From: CAZUHK01 sp964620345
GTDB lineage: Bacteria; Planctomycetota; Phycisphaerae; Phycisphaerales; Zrk34
NCBI GenBank assembly: GCA_964620345.1
Contig: CAZUHK010000172.1
Location: 1 to 6,206, forward strand
DNA length: 6,206 bases
Direction: 5' to 3'
Shown: positions 1 to 6,206 of the stretch, piece by piece
Position numbering within the stretch: position 1 is the first letter of the stretch
How the letters are laid out: each line of letters begins with the position of its first letter
Position numbers and translations under genes: made by a program
The notes under the pieces: generated by a model
Database searches by the model: none
What the model was told of the DNA's origin: nothing
What the model saw: only the letters and a program-made list of their open reading frames with translations

Positions 1-191
1 TCGGGGTCGGTGCAGGCAGCGACGGCTCGGCTCCGCCGCCCCGGGCCCAGCCGCAGCAGCCCACCCTCTTCACCCAGTACATGGAACACCCCGCCACCCA
101 GCAGTTGCGCGAGGCCGACCTCGACGCCCTGTCGCCTCTGCAGGCGTTCGACCTGCTGCGGAAAATCCGGGAAGAACTCAACGGCCGCTGA
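1..191 (+). CDS. mutS: DNA mismatch repair protein MutS, C-terminal end (5' part outside window)
   Basis: Reading frame 3 is open from the left edge to TGA at 189-191 and gives the last 62 residues of a protein. After a Pro/Ala/Gln-rich linker comes QPTLF (57-71), which fits the QxxLF-type pentapeptide that MutS and other repair proteins use to bind the DNA polymerase sliding clamp. Then comes a compact helical tail with HPATQQLREADLDALSPLQA and FDLLRKIREEL. The pattern HP-x3-LR-x2-DLDALSP-x-A-x2-LL-x-IR is the typical extreme C-terminus of bacterial MutS after the ATPase domain. MutS recognises mismatches and recruits MutL; its ATPase and mismatch-binding domains would lie to the left of the window. 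The identification rests on this short tail only, but both the linker-plus-clamp motif and the terminal helices agree. Confidence 0.85.
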   Translation, partial: GVGAGSDGSAPPPRAQPQQPTLFTQYMEHPATQQLREADLDALSPLQAFDLLRKIREELNGR

Positions 192-337
192 CGGCAGGGG
201 CGCGCCGCACCCTTACGCTCGAACCCATCGACGAACACCCCCAACTCGAATCCGAACGACTGGTCCACGACGTCGAAGCGGTGACGCTGCCGAGGTACTC
301 GACGGTTCGCGATGAGGCCCCGAGTCGCCCCGCTTAA
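188..337 (+). CDS. possible 49-residue ORF after mutS, unrecognised
   Basis: A frame overlapping the mutS stop (CTGA) runs to TAA at 335-337 and would encode about 49 residues, including TLTLEPIDEHPQLESERLVH. Its third positions are mostly C or G, as in the real genes here. However, the only start near its beginning is CTG at 188, there is no convincing ribosome-binding site, and I do not recognise the product. It may be a small translationally coupled protein, the remains of a longer gene, or chance. Nothing else coding is supported between mutS and sucC. Confidence 0.2.
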   Translation: MTAGARRTLTLEPIDEHPQLESERLVHDVEAVTLPRYSTVRDEAPSRPA

Positions 338-362
338 GCGTGACGCACCGATCTGCTACCAT
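334..362 (+). promoter_or_regulatory. candidate sigma70-type promoter of sucC
   Basis: TTAAGC (334-339) and TACCAT (357-362) are separated by exactly 17 bp. The -10 fits the TAnnnT pattern with a preceding GC; the -35 keeps only three consensus bases. The -10 ends 8 nt before the sucC ATG, so transcription would start at or within a few bases of the start codon. sucC has no visible Shine-Dalgarno, which fits a leaderless or nearly leaderless message. Confidence 0.45.
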
Positions 363-370
363 TGCCGGCC

Positions 371-1558
<1,188 letters not shown>

Positions 1559-1579
1559 GCGGTGCGTTGGCCATCGGCA

Positions 1580-1585
1580 TAAACT
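1580..1585 (+). promoter_or_regulatory. candidate -10 box for the small ORF after sucC
   Basis: TAAACT (TAnnnT type) lies in an AT-rich dip within GC-rich sequence. Exactly 6 nt separate it from the ATG at 1592, the spacing that would put the transcription start on the A of the ATG. There is no Shine-Dalgarno. The -35 position (about 1557-1562) is not consensus-like, so this rests on the -10 and its position only. Confidence 0.35.
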
Positions 1586-1591
1586 GTGTCG

Positions 1592-1816
1592 ATGGGCAAG
1601 CTCGAAGACGACTATCCCGAGTTCAGTCGGATCGATCCGACGGTGACCTGCTTCACGCCCGGCCAAGAGGAGCCGGCGTGGAAGCAGTGGCAGCACACCA
1701 CACCCGAGCAGCGGCTGCGGGTGGTCGAGTATTTGCGGCGGAGCTACTACGGCTATGACCCAGATACCCTCACCGTTGCTCCGGTTGTTGAGTATCTTGA
1801 CCGACCGGGGCGCTGA
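1592..1816 (+). CDS. small protein paired with nucleotidyltransferase, antitoxin-like
   Basis: A 74-aa soluble protein beginning MGKLEDDYPEFSRIDPTVTC, with no signal or membrane segment. The core WQHTTPEQRLRVVEYLRRSY followed by YGYDPDT resembles, from memory, the small ORFs (W-x-TPEERL-x-LE-x-LR-x2-YGYDP pattern) that sit just upstream of minimal nucleotidyltransferase genes in many bacteria. The context agrees: its 3' end overlaps by 29 nt a reading frame encoding the nucleotidyltransferase N-terminus. In such pairs the upstream partner is plausibly the antitoxin or regulatory subunit; that role is inference. ATG 1592 is preferred over GTG 1586 because of the -10 spacing. The last 17 residues (after GYDPDT) look less conserved than I would expect, so a late frameshift is possible. 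The gene seems otherwise intact although its partner is broken. Confidence 0.6.
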   Translation: MGKLEDDYPEFSRIDPTVTCFTPGQEEPAWKQWQHTTPEQRLRVVEYLRRSYYGYDPDTLTVAPVVEYLDRPGR

Positions 1817-2017
1817 GTACCTTCTGGTCGGCGGCCATGCGGTGGCGTATCACGGCTAGAGCAGGTTGCAGGGTTGCATAGCGTCCGTCGGGCGTCACAC
1901 CTTGTCCCGAAGGGCAAGGTGTGACGGTATCCGATGATTTCCGCGGTCGACCTGAAGGCCGCCAAGCGTGCCGCCGGGCGCCACCGCGACCTGGATGACC
2001 TCGAGCGCCTGCCCTGA
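1788..2017 (+). pseudogene. broken minimal nucleotidyltransferase (AbiEii/DUF6036-like toxin), internal deletion
   Basis: Two separated pieces match the ends of one protein family. The 5' piece starts near TTG 1788 (or TTG 1785) and reads LTDRGAEYLLVGGHAVAYHG before TAG at 1857-1859. LLVGGHAVAYHG is the first conserved block (glycine motif) of small nucleotidyltransferases that normally continue HGYxRATGDLDxW. The two codons after TAG read SR, so the stop probably replaces the Tyr codon and the homology then ends near 1866. The 3' piece, in another frame from about 1934 to TGA 2015-2017, reads ISAVDLKAAKRAAGRHRDLD then DLERLP, the usual C-terminus (DLKxxKRAAGRxxDLxDLExL). The catalytic DxD segment and roughly 100 codons between them are gone, replaced by about 60 bp including a perfect hairpin. 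The gene cannot make an active enzyme. The family assignment is from memory of motifs. Confidence 0.75.
1893..1926. repeat. perfect 12-bp inverted repeat (hairpin) inside the pseudogene
   Basis: CGTCACACCTTG at 1893-1904 is the exact reverse complement of CAAGGTGTGACG at 1915-1926. The 10-nt spacer contains CCC-GAA-GGG (1906-1914), so the stem can extend by three more pairs past a bulged T to a three-base loop. No T-run follows, so it is not a classic intrinsic terminator. It sits exactly where the nucleotidyltransferase coding sequence is interrupted, which suggests a REP/MITE-like palindromic element or the scar of one. Confidence 0.8.
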
Positions 2018-2021
2018 ACCC

Positions 2022-2035
2022 CCGGCTTTCGCCGG
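2022..2035 (+). terminator. weak GC-rich stem-loop after the pseudogene
   Basis: CCGGC (2022-2026), loop TTTC, GCCGG (2031-2035) form a 5-bp stem starting 4 nt after the nucleotidyltransferase stop. There is no T-tract, so termination here is only a possibility. Confidence 0.25.
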
Positions 2036-2049
2036 CGCGGGATCGCCGC

Positions 2050-2055
2050 TACCAT
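2050..2055 (+). promoter_or_regulatory. candidate -10 box of the radical SAM gene
   Basis: TACCAT lies in the 9-base string GCTACCATT (2048-2056), which is identical to the string overlapping the sucC -10 (355-363). A start around 2062 would leave a leader of about 66 nt before TTG 2128. That leader could fold CGGAC (2060-2064) with GTCCG (2071-2075). The -35 position (about 2027-2032, TTTCGC) is poor. Confidence 0.35.
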
Positions 2056-2111
2056 TTAACGGACTACTTGGTCCGCAATATCCCAGGCCGTCGGTTGCCC
2101 CGATGGCCGCA

Positions 2112-2118
2112 AAGGAAG
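2112..2118 (+). promoter_or_regulatory. Shine-Dalgarno that fixes the TTG 2128 start
   Basis: AAGGAAG ends 9 nt before TTG 2128 and is the strongest ribosome-binding site in the window. It supports TTG 2128 over the in-frame upstream TTG at 2068, whose extra 20 residues (basic, no family similarity) overlap the promoter and leader. Confidence 0.65.
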
Positions 2119-2127
2119 TTACTCACG

Positions 2128-3888
2128 TTGACAACTTCGACTGCGACCGCCGCGGCGCCAACGACACTCTGCCCACCCGCCCCGCCCACGCCCCATGCCC
2201 GCGGCTCCAACGCCCGCGTGCTGCTGACCAGCGTGTTCGGGCCCTACGCGCAGGACGATGAGTACGGCAGCCGCGCGATCAACCCGATGGAGCTGTATCA
2301 CAACCAGGTCACGCGCGTGCAGGGGCCGTTCTCGCTACGAATGTTTCATCGCTCGTGGGGGCTGATGCTCATCCAGGCCAACATCCACGCGCCGTGTACG
2401 CTGCTGGACTTCGCCACGCGCGACCGGTTCATCGAAGAGTTGACTACGCACGACTACGACGTGATCGGCATCAGCGCGATCATGCCCAACATCCGCAAGG
2501 TCGAGCACATGTGCCGGCTGATCCGCGAGCACCAGCCCAACGCGACGATCGTGATCGGCGGGCACATCGCGAACATGCCGGTCCTGCCCGACCGCGCCGA
2601 TGCCGACTACATCGTCCGCGGCGAGGGCGTGCGCTGGTTCCGCGAGTTCCTGGGCGAGCGGACCGACCGGCCGATCAACCACCCGCGCATCCTCAGCGGC
2701 TTGGGCACCCGGGCGATGGGCGTGCAGGTGGCCGGCAAGCGAGGCGACATCGCCGCGACCGTCATCCCCTCGGTCGGCTGCCCCATGGGCTGCAACTTCT
2801 GCTCCACCAGCGCCATGTTCGGCGGCAAGGGCCGGCACGTCGATTTCTACTCAACCGGCGACGAGCTGTTCGACGTGATGCGCGGCCTCGAAGCCGACCT
2901 GGGCGTCTGGTCCTTCTTCATCATGGACGAAAACTTCCTGCTGCACCGCAAGCGCGCCCTGCGCTTGCTGGAGCTGATGGAGCAACACGACAAGAGCTGG
3001 GCGCTGTACGTGTTCAGCTCGGCCAACGTGCTCAAGAGCTACAGCATCGACCAGCTCGTGCGGCTGGGCATCTCGTGGGTGTGGATGGGCCTGGAGGGCG
3101 AGAACAGCCGGTACGTCAAGCTCCGCGGCGCCGACACGCGGGCGCTGGTCAGGCAATTGCAGAGCCACGGCATCCGCGTGCTGGGCTCGACGATCATCGG
3201 CCTGGAGGAGCACACGGCCGACAACCTCGACGCGGCGATCGACCACGCGGTGAGCCACGACACCGAATTTCACCAGTTCATGCTCTACACGCCGATCCCC
3301 GGCACGCCGTTCTGGAAACAGATGGCCGACGATGGCAAGCTGACCGACGAGGCGTGCGAGCACGTGGCCGACACGCACGGCCAGCACCGATTGAACTACC
3401 GCCATCCGCACCTGGCGGCCGGCGAAGAGACGAAGTTTCTGCTGCGTGCGTTCGAGCGTGACTTCGAGGTGAACGGCCCGAGCGTGGTGCGCGTGGCGCG
3501 GACGACGCTGGCCGGCTGGCGGCGATACCGCAAACATCCCGACCCGCGTGTCCGCCGACGGTTCGAGCGCGAGGGCAAGGGCCTGGCCACCGTCCACGCC
3601 GGGGCGATGTGGGCGGCGCGGCGGTGGTTCGCCGATCGTCCGGCGCTGCGCGACAAGCTGAGCGCGATGCAGCGTGAGCTGCACACGGCGTGCGGTCTGA
3701 CGGCCCGGCTGGCCGGGCCGCTGATCGGCCGCTACATCCTCCGCCGGCTTCGCGCCGAAGATGCCCGCCTGCGTGCCGGATGGACGTACGAGCCGCCGAC
3801 GTTCTACGAGAAGACCAACCAGCCCACGGCCGGCGCCGCGCCGGCGACCGCGGCGCCGATCGGCCGATGGGTCATGCCCTCGGCCTGA
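2128..3888 (+). CDS. B12-binding radical SAM protein, candidate hopanoid/lipid-modifying enzyme
   Basis: A 586-aa cytoplasmic or membrane-associated protein with no signal peptide. Residues 1-30 are a low-complexity Thr/Ala/Pro leader. Residues about 31-190 form a Rossmann-like cobalamin-binding domain: VLLTSVFGPYAQDDEYGSR at the start, DYDVIGISAI near 111 and VIGGH near 142-146; the classical DxHxxG histidine motif is absent, as is common in this enzyme class. The radical SAM barrel begins with C218-x3-C222-x2-C225 (CPMGCNFC) for the 4Fe-4S cluster and SAM. It continues with FFIMDENF (about 263-270), WMGLEG (319-324) and YTPIPGTPFW (from 387). A basic helical C-terminal part (about 430-560) and an Ala/Pro-rich tail follow. 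Relatives such as HpnP, HpnR, HpnJ and BchE act on unactivated carbons, often as methylases. I do not recognise this one as HpnP or HpnR. It lies 146 bp upstream of shc, so hopanoid modification is plausible but unproven. Confidence 0.92.
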   Translation: MTTSTATAAAPTTLCPPAPPTPHARGSNARVLLTSVFGPYAQDDEYGSRAINPMELYHNQVTRVQGPFSLRMFHRSWGLMLIQANIHAPCTLLDFATRDRFIEELTTHDYDVIGISAIMPNIRKVEHMCRLIREHQPNATIVIGGHIANMPVLPDRADADYIVRGEGVRWFREFLGERTDRPINHPRILSGLGTRAMGVQVAGKRGDIAATVIPSVGCPMGCNFCSTSAMFGGKGRHVDFYSTGDELFDVMRGLEADLGVWSFFIMDENFLLHRKRALRLLELMEQHDKSWALYVFSSANVLKSYSIDQLVRLGISWVWMGLEGENSRYVKLRGADTRALVRQLQSHGIRVLGSTIIGLEEHTADNLDAAIDHAVSHDTEFHQFMLYTPIPGTPFWKQMADDGKLTDEACEHVADTHGQHRLNYRHPHLAAGEETKFLLRAFERDFEVNGPSVVRVARTTLAGWRRYRKHPDPRVRRRFEREGKGLATVHAGAMWAARRWFADRPALRDKLSAMQRELHTACGLTARLAGPLIGRYILRRLRAEDARLRAGWTYEPPTFYEKTNQPTAGAAPATAAPIGRWVMPSA

Positions 3889-3890
3889 GC

Positions 3891-3910
3891 GGGCGGCGCG
3901 GCGCCCCGCC
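3891..3910 (+). terminator. GC-only stem-loop just after the radical SAM gene
   Basis: GGCGG (3892-3896) can pair with CCGCC (3906-3910) a few bases after the stop. The sequence is almost pure G and C, so several pairings are possible, and no T-run follows. It is a weak candidate for a terminator or mRNA 3'-end stabiliser. Confidence 0.2.
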
Positions 3911-3946
3911 GACGCACGCCGGTCCTGATGCCAACGCCGTCATCGG

Positions 3947-3975
3947 TTGCCGCATCCCGACATTACGGCTAACCT
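3947..3975 (+). promoter_or_regulatory. candidate promoter of shc
   Basis: TTGCCG (3947-3952) and TAACCT (3970-3975) are spaced by exactly 17 bp, in the relatively AT-rich part of the 146-bp gap. The predicted start is near 3982, giving a leader of about 53 nt. If real, shc can be transcribed independently of the radical SAM gene. An alternative -10, TAATTC at 3981-3986, has no good -35. Confidence 0.4.
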
Positions 3976-3991
3976 TGCGCTAATTCGGACA

Positions 3992-4068
3992 CGCGGTGGC
4001 CCTTTGGTCCCCGCCACCGTGACGGATTGAGCCCATGACGCAGTCCCCGCCCACCGACCACGCGGTGG
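3992..4068 (+). promoter_or_regulatory. stem-loops with alternative pairings around the shc start codon
   Basis: CGGTGGC (3994-4000) pairs perfectly with GCCACCG (4013-4019), extendable by a G-T and a C-G pair to 3992/4021, across a 12-nt loop, ending 13 nt before the ATG. A second stem just inside the gene pairs CCACCG (4051-4056) with CGGTGG (4063-4068). Because CACGCGGTGGCC occurs exactly twice (3990-4001 and 4059-4070), the arms can swap: 4013-4019 can pair with 4063-4069 and enclose the start codon in a loop. No riboswitch consensus is recognised. In GC-rich DNA such pairings can arise by chance. Confidence 0.35.
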
Positions 4069-6041
4069 CCACACAAGCCACCGCCCCCCCGATCGACCCG
4101 GCCCTGCGCGACCGCGCCCGTGCGGGTCTGAACAAGGCCATCGACGCCCTGGCCGACCAGCAGCGCCCCGAGGGCTACTGGTGCGGCGAGCTCGAAGGCG
4201 ACTCGATCCTCCAGTCCGAGTACATCCTGCTCAAGTGGATCGTCGAGCAGGAAGACGACCCCTGCCTGCCCAGGATCGCCAACTACCTCCGCAAGCAGCA
4301 GCGCGACAGCGACGGCGCGTGGACCCAGTACCCCGGCGCCAGGCCCGACCTTTCGGCCACGACCAAGGCCTACTTCGCGCTCAAGCTCATGGGCGACGAC
4401 CCCGAAGCGCCGCACATGAAAAAGGCCCGCGACCTGGTGCTGTCGCTGGGCGGTGCCGAGCGGTGCAACACCTACAGCAAGTTCTACCTCGCGGCCCTGG
4501 GGCAGATGCACTACGACTCGATCCCCGCGGTCCCGCCGGAGATGGTCTACCTGCCCAAGTGGTTCTACTTCCACCTGGACAAGGTCTCGGCCTGGTCGCG
4601 GACGATGATCATGCCCTTGAGCATCGTCACCACCTACCGACCCGTGCGGCAGTTGCCCGAGCCGATGGGCATCATGGAGCTGTACGCCAACCACGACTAC
4701 GTGCATCGGCCGTTTGTCGAGTTTGACAAGAAGCTGATCAGTTGGCGGAACCTGTTCCTGGGCCTGGATCGGCTTCTGAAGGTGTACCACCGCCTGCCGG
4801 GCAAGGGGGCGCTTCGCAAGCCGGCGGTGGCGCGGATGGAGAAGTGGATCCTCGAGCGGACGCACAAGGAGATGGCCGACGGCCTGGGCGCGATCTTCCC
4901 GCCGATGGTCTACATCATCATCGCCTTCCGCTGTCTGGGCTACGCCGACGACGATCCCAAGGTGAATGAGGCGTGGCGTCAGCTCGATCGGCTGATGATC
5001 GAGGATGGCGATGAGATCCGCATCCAGCCGTGCTTCAGCCCGGTGTGGGACACGGGCATCGCGACGTATGCGTTGGCCGAGTCGGGGCTGAGGGCCAGTC
5101 ATCCCACGGTTGGCAAGGCCGTGAGCTGGCTGGTGAGCAAGGAGTGCCGCCAGGCCGGCGACTGGGCGGCGAACGTCAAGCAGCCGGTCGAGCCCAGCGG
5201 CTGGTACTTCGAGTTCAACAACGCCTACTACCCCGATGTGGATGACACGGCGATGGTCGCCATGGCGCTGCACCGCGCGGCCAACGGCACGGCGCCGCAG
5301 GCCCAGGCCGCGGCGGGGCGCGGCGTCAAGTGGATATTGGCGATGCAGAACGCCGACGGCGGATGGGCCGCGTTCGACCGCACCATCAACCGCCCCATCC
5401 TCGAACACGTGCCCTTCGCCGATCACAACGCCATTCAGGATCCCTCCTGCCCGGACATCACCGGCCGCACCCTCGAATGTCTGGGCCACCTGGGCGACAC
5501 GATCCAAGACCCGCACGTGCGGCGAGCCGTGCACTTCCTCCAGGAAACGCAGGAGCCCGAGGGCTGCTGGTTCGGCCGCTGGGGGGTCAACTACATCTAC
5601 GGCACGTGGGAGGTGCTGTGCGGCCTGCAGAACGTCGGCGTCGACATGACCCGGCCATGGGTCGCCGCCGCCGGCCGGTGGCTGCGCAGCGTGCAGAAGG
5701 CCGATGGCAGCTTCGGTGAATCGGCCGACACCTACGAAGACCTGTCCACCAAGGGCCAAGGCCCCTCGACCGCCAGCCAGACCGCCTGGGGCGCGATGGC
5801 CCTGATGGCCGCGTACGGCCCGAACGACCCGGGCGTCCAACGCGCCATCACCTGGCTGCTCGACCAGCAGCTCACCCAGCCCAACGAAGCCGAGGGCGAC
5901 GCCGCCGGCTCCTGGTCCGAAAAATGGTTCACCGGCACCGGCTTCCCCCGCGTCTTCTACCTCCGCTACCACCTCTACCGCCTGTACTTCCCCATCATGG
6001 CCATCGGCCGCTGGCTGGAACACACCCACGAATCGCGCTGA
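4035..6041 (+). CDS. shc: squalene-hopene cyclase
   Basis: A full-length 668-aa enzyme (family usually about 630-720). It is a monotopic membrane protein that cyclises squalene to hopene/hopanol, the first committed step of hopanoid synthesis. The protonating motif is DVDDTA at 401-406, the squalene-hopene DxDD form rather than the DCTA of oxidosqualene cyclases. QW-type repeats are visible: Q43..GYW49, then DGAWTQYP, QNADGGW (438-444), QEPEGCWFGRW (506-516) and QKADGSF (554-560). Other family blocks are DPSCPDITGRTLECLGHLG, GVNYIYGTWEVLCGL, and near the C-terminus GTGFPRVFYLRYHLYRLYFP. No internal stop or missing block is seen. ATG 4035 is supported by the family-like N-terminus and a weak GGA 8 nt upstream. 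The only other lipid gene in view is the upstream radical SAM gene; other hpn genes are absent from the window. Confidence 0.97.
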   Translation: MTQSPPTDHAVATQATAPPIDPALRDRARAGLNKAIDALADQQRPEGYWCGELEGDSILQSEYILLKWIVEQEDDPCLPRIANYLRKQQRDSDGAWTQYPGARPDLSATTKAYFALKLMGDDPEAPHMKKARDLVLSLGGAERCNTYSKFYLAALGQMHYDSIPAVPPEMVYLPKWFYFHLDKVSAWSRTMIMPLSIVTTYRPVRQLPEPMGIMELYANHDYVHRPFVEFDKKLISWRNLFLGLDRLLKVYHRLPGKGALRKPAVARMEKWILERTHKEMADGLGAIFPPMVYIIIAFRCLGYADDDPKVNEAWRQLDRLMIEDGDEIRIQPCFSPVWDTGIATYALAESGLRASHPTVGKAVSWLVSKECRQAGDWAANVKQPVEPSGWYFEFNNAYYPDVDDTAMVAMALHRAANGTAPQAQAAAGRGVKWILAMQNADGGWAAFDRTINRPILEHVPFADHNAIQDPSCPDITGRTLECLGHLGDTIQDPHVRRAVHFLQETQEPEGCWFGRWGVNYIYGTWEVLCGLQNVGVDMTRPWVAAAGRWLRSVQKADGSFGESADTYEDLSTKGQGPSTASQTAWGAMALMAAYGPNDPGVQRAITWLLDQQLTQPNEAEGDAAGSWSEKWFTGTGFPRVFYLRYHLYRLYFPIMAIGRWLEHTHESR

Positions 6042-6042
6042 G

Positions 6043-6056
6043 GCGGCTCGCGCCGC
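6043..6056 (+). terminator. stem-loop immediately after shc
   Basis: GCGGC (6043-6047), loop TCGC, GCCGC (6052-6056) begin 2 nt after the shc stop. There is no T-tract following, so this is a weak terminator candidate only. Confidence 0.3.
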
Positions 6057-6206
6057 TCGCGGTTTCGCGCCCGCCCACGCCCCAAGCAGTCAGTCAGCCC
6101 CACCACGCCACGCCCCGGTCAGCGCGGAGCCGCGCGCGGCCGTCAATCCAGCGTGGGTGCCATCTATGAGCAAGCCTCTTTTGTCAAGTGGCAGGACGCA
6201 GGATCG
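6057..6206. other. intergenic tail, short palindromes, possible truncated ORF start
   Basis: No gene is supported here. GCGCGG (6122-6127) and CCGCGC (6130-6135) form a palindrome around two bases, and TGCCA (6158-6162) is mirrored by TGGCA (6188-6192). From about 6160 the base composition becomes visibly more AT-rich. ATG 6166 opens a frame (MSKPLLSSGRTQDR) that runs off the window, and GTG 6153 opens another (VGAIYEQASFVKWQDAGS). Neither is recognised and neither has a ribosome-binding site. Confidence 0.3.

Noticed and set aside
1893..1926. Intrinsic terminator for the small ORF or pseudogene
   Set aside because: The stem is strong but is followed by GTATCCGATG, not a T-run, and it lies inside former coding sequence.
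2068..2127. Upstream TTG start for the radical SAM protein adding 20 residues
   Set aside because: The extra residues show no family similarity and overlap the leader; a strong Shine-Dalgarno points to TTG 2128 instead.
2056..2127. Cobalamin riboswitch in the leader of the B12-dependent gene
   Set aside because: The leader is only about 70 nt and shows no B12-box-like sequence; it has just one 5-bp hairpin.
2851..3684. 277-codon minus-strand frame opposite the radical SAM gene
   Set aside because: Shadow of the radical SAM coding sequence; no domain and no upstream signals.
3969..6029. 686-codon open frame on the minus strand opposite shc
   Set aside because: It is a shadow of C/G-biased codons in shc. 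Its composition is rich in Ala, Gly, Val and Arg with no domain, while the + strand frame has every cyclase motif.

Overview
The window is GC-rich, densely coding bacterial DNA with every supported gene on the + strand. The gene content (a MutS C-terminus, an orphan succinyl-CoA ligase beta subunit, a B12-binding radical SAM enzyme next to squalene-hopene cyclase, and a minimal nucleotidyltransferase two-gene module) and the strong C/G third-position bias suggest a high-GC, hopanoid-making bacterium. A planctomycete of the Phycisphaerae type is my best guess. That taxonomic call is inference from style and was not tested by comparison.

Layout. Bases 1-191 are the last 62 codons of mutS, including the beta-clamp-binding pentapeptide. 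A 179-bp gap holds at most a weak small ORF and a good promoter candidate that ends 8 nt before the ATG of sucC (371-1558), a complete 395-aa protein. sucD does not follow. Instead there is a small 74-aa ORF (1592-1816), apparently with a leaderless promoter. It overlaps the start of a broken nucleotidyltransferase gene (1788-2017). Of that gene only the N-terminal glycine-motif segment and the last ~27 residues survive, separated by about 60 bp that carry a perfect 12-bp inverted repeat. This looks like a decayed toxin-antitoxin-type module.

The right half is probably a lipid locus. It has a 586-aa B12-binding radical SAM protein (2128-3888, TTG start with a strong Shine-Dalgarno), then a 146-bp intergenic with a promoter candidate and a stem-loop leader, then a full-length squalene-hopene cyclase (4035-6041). 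The cyclase makes the hopane skeleton. The radical SAM protein is of a type used elsewhere for methylating or otherwise modifying unactivated carbons, so a hopanoid or membrane-lipid modification role is a reasonable but unproven reading of the pairing. The last 165 bp are non-coding as far as I can see, with short GC-rich palindromes and a possible new ORF start cut off by the window end.

The items most worth following are the radical SAM/shc pair, the nucleotidyltransferase pseudogene with its hairpin at the break, and the mutually exclusive stem-loops around the shc start codon.
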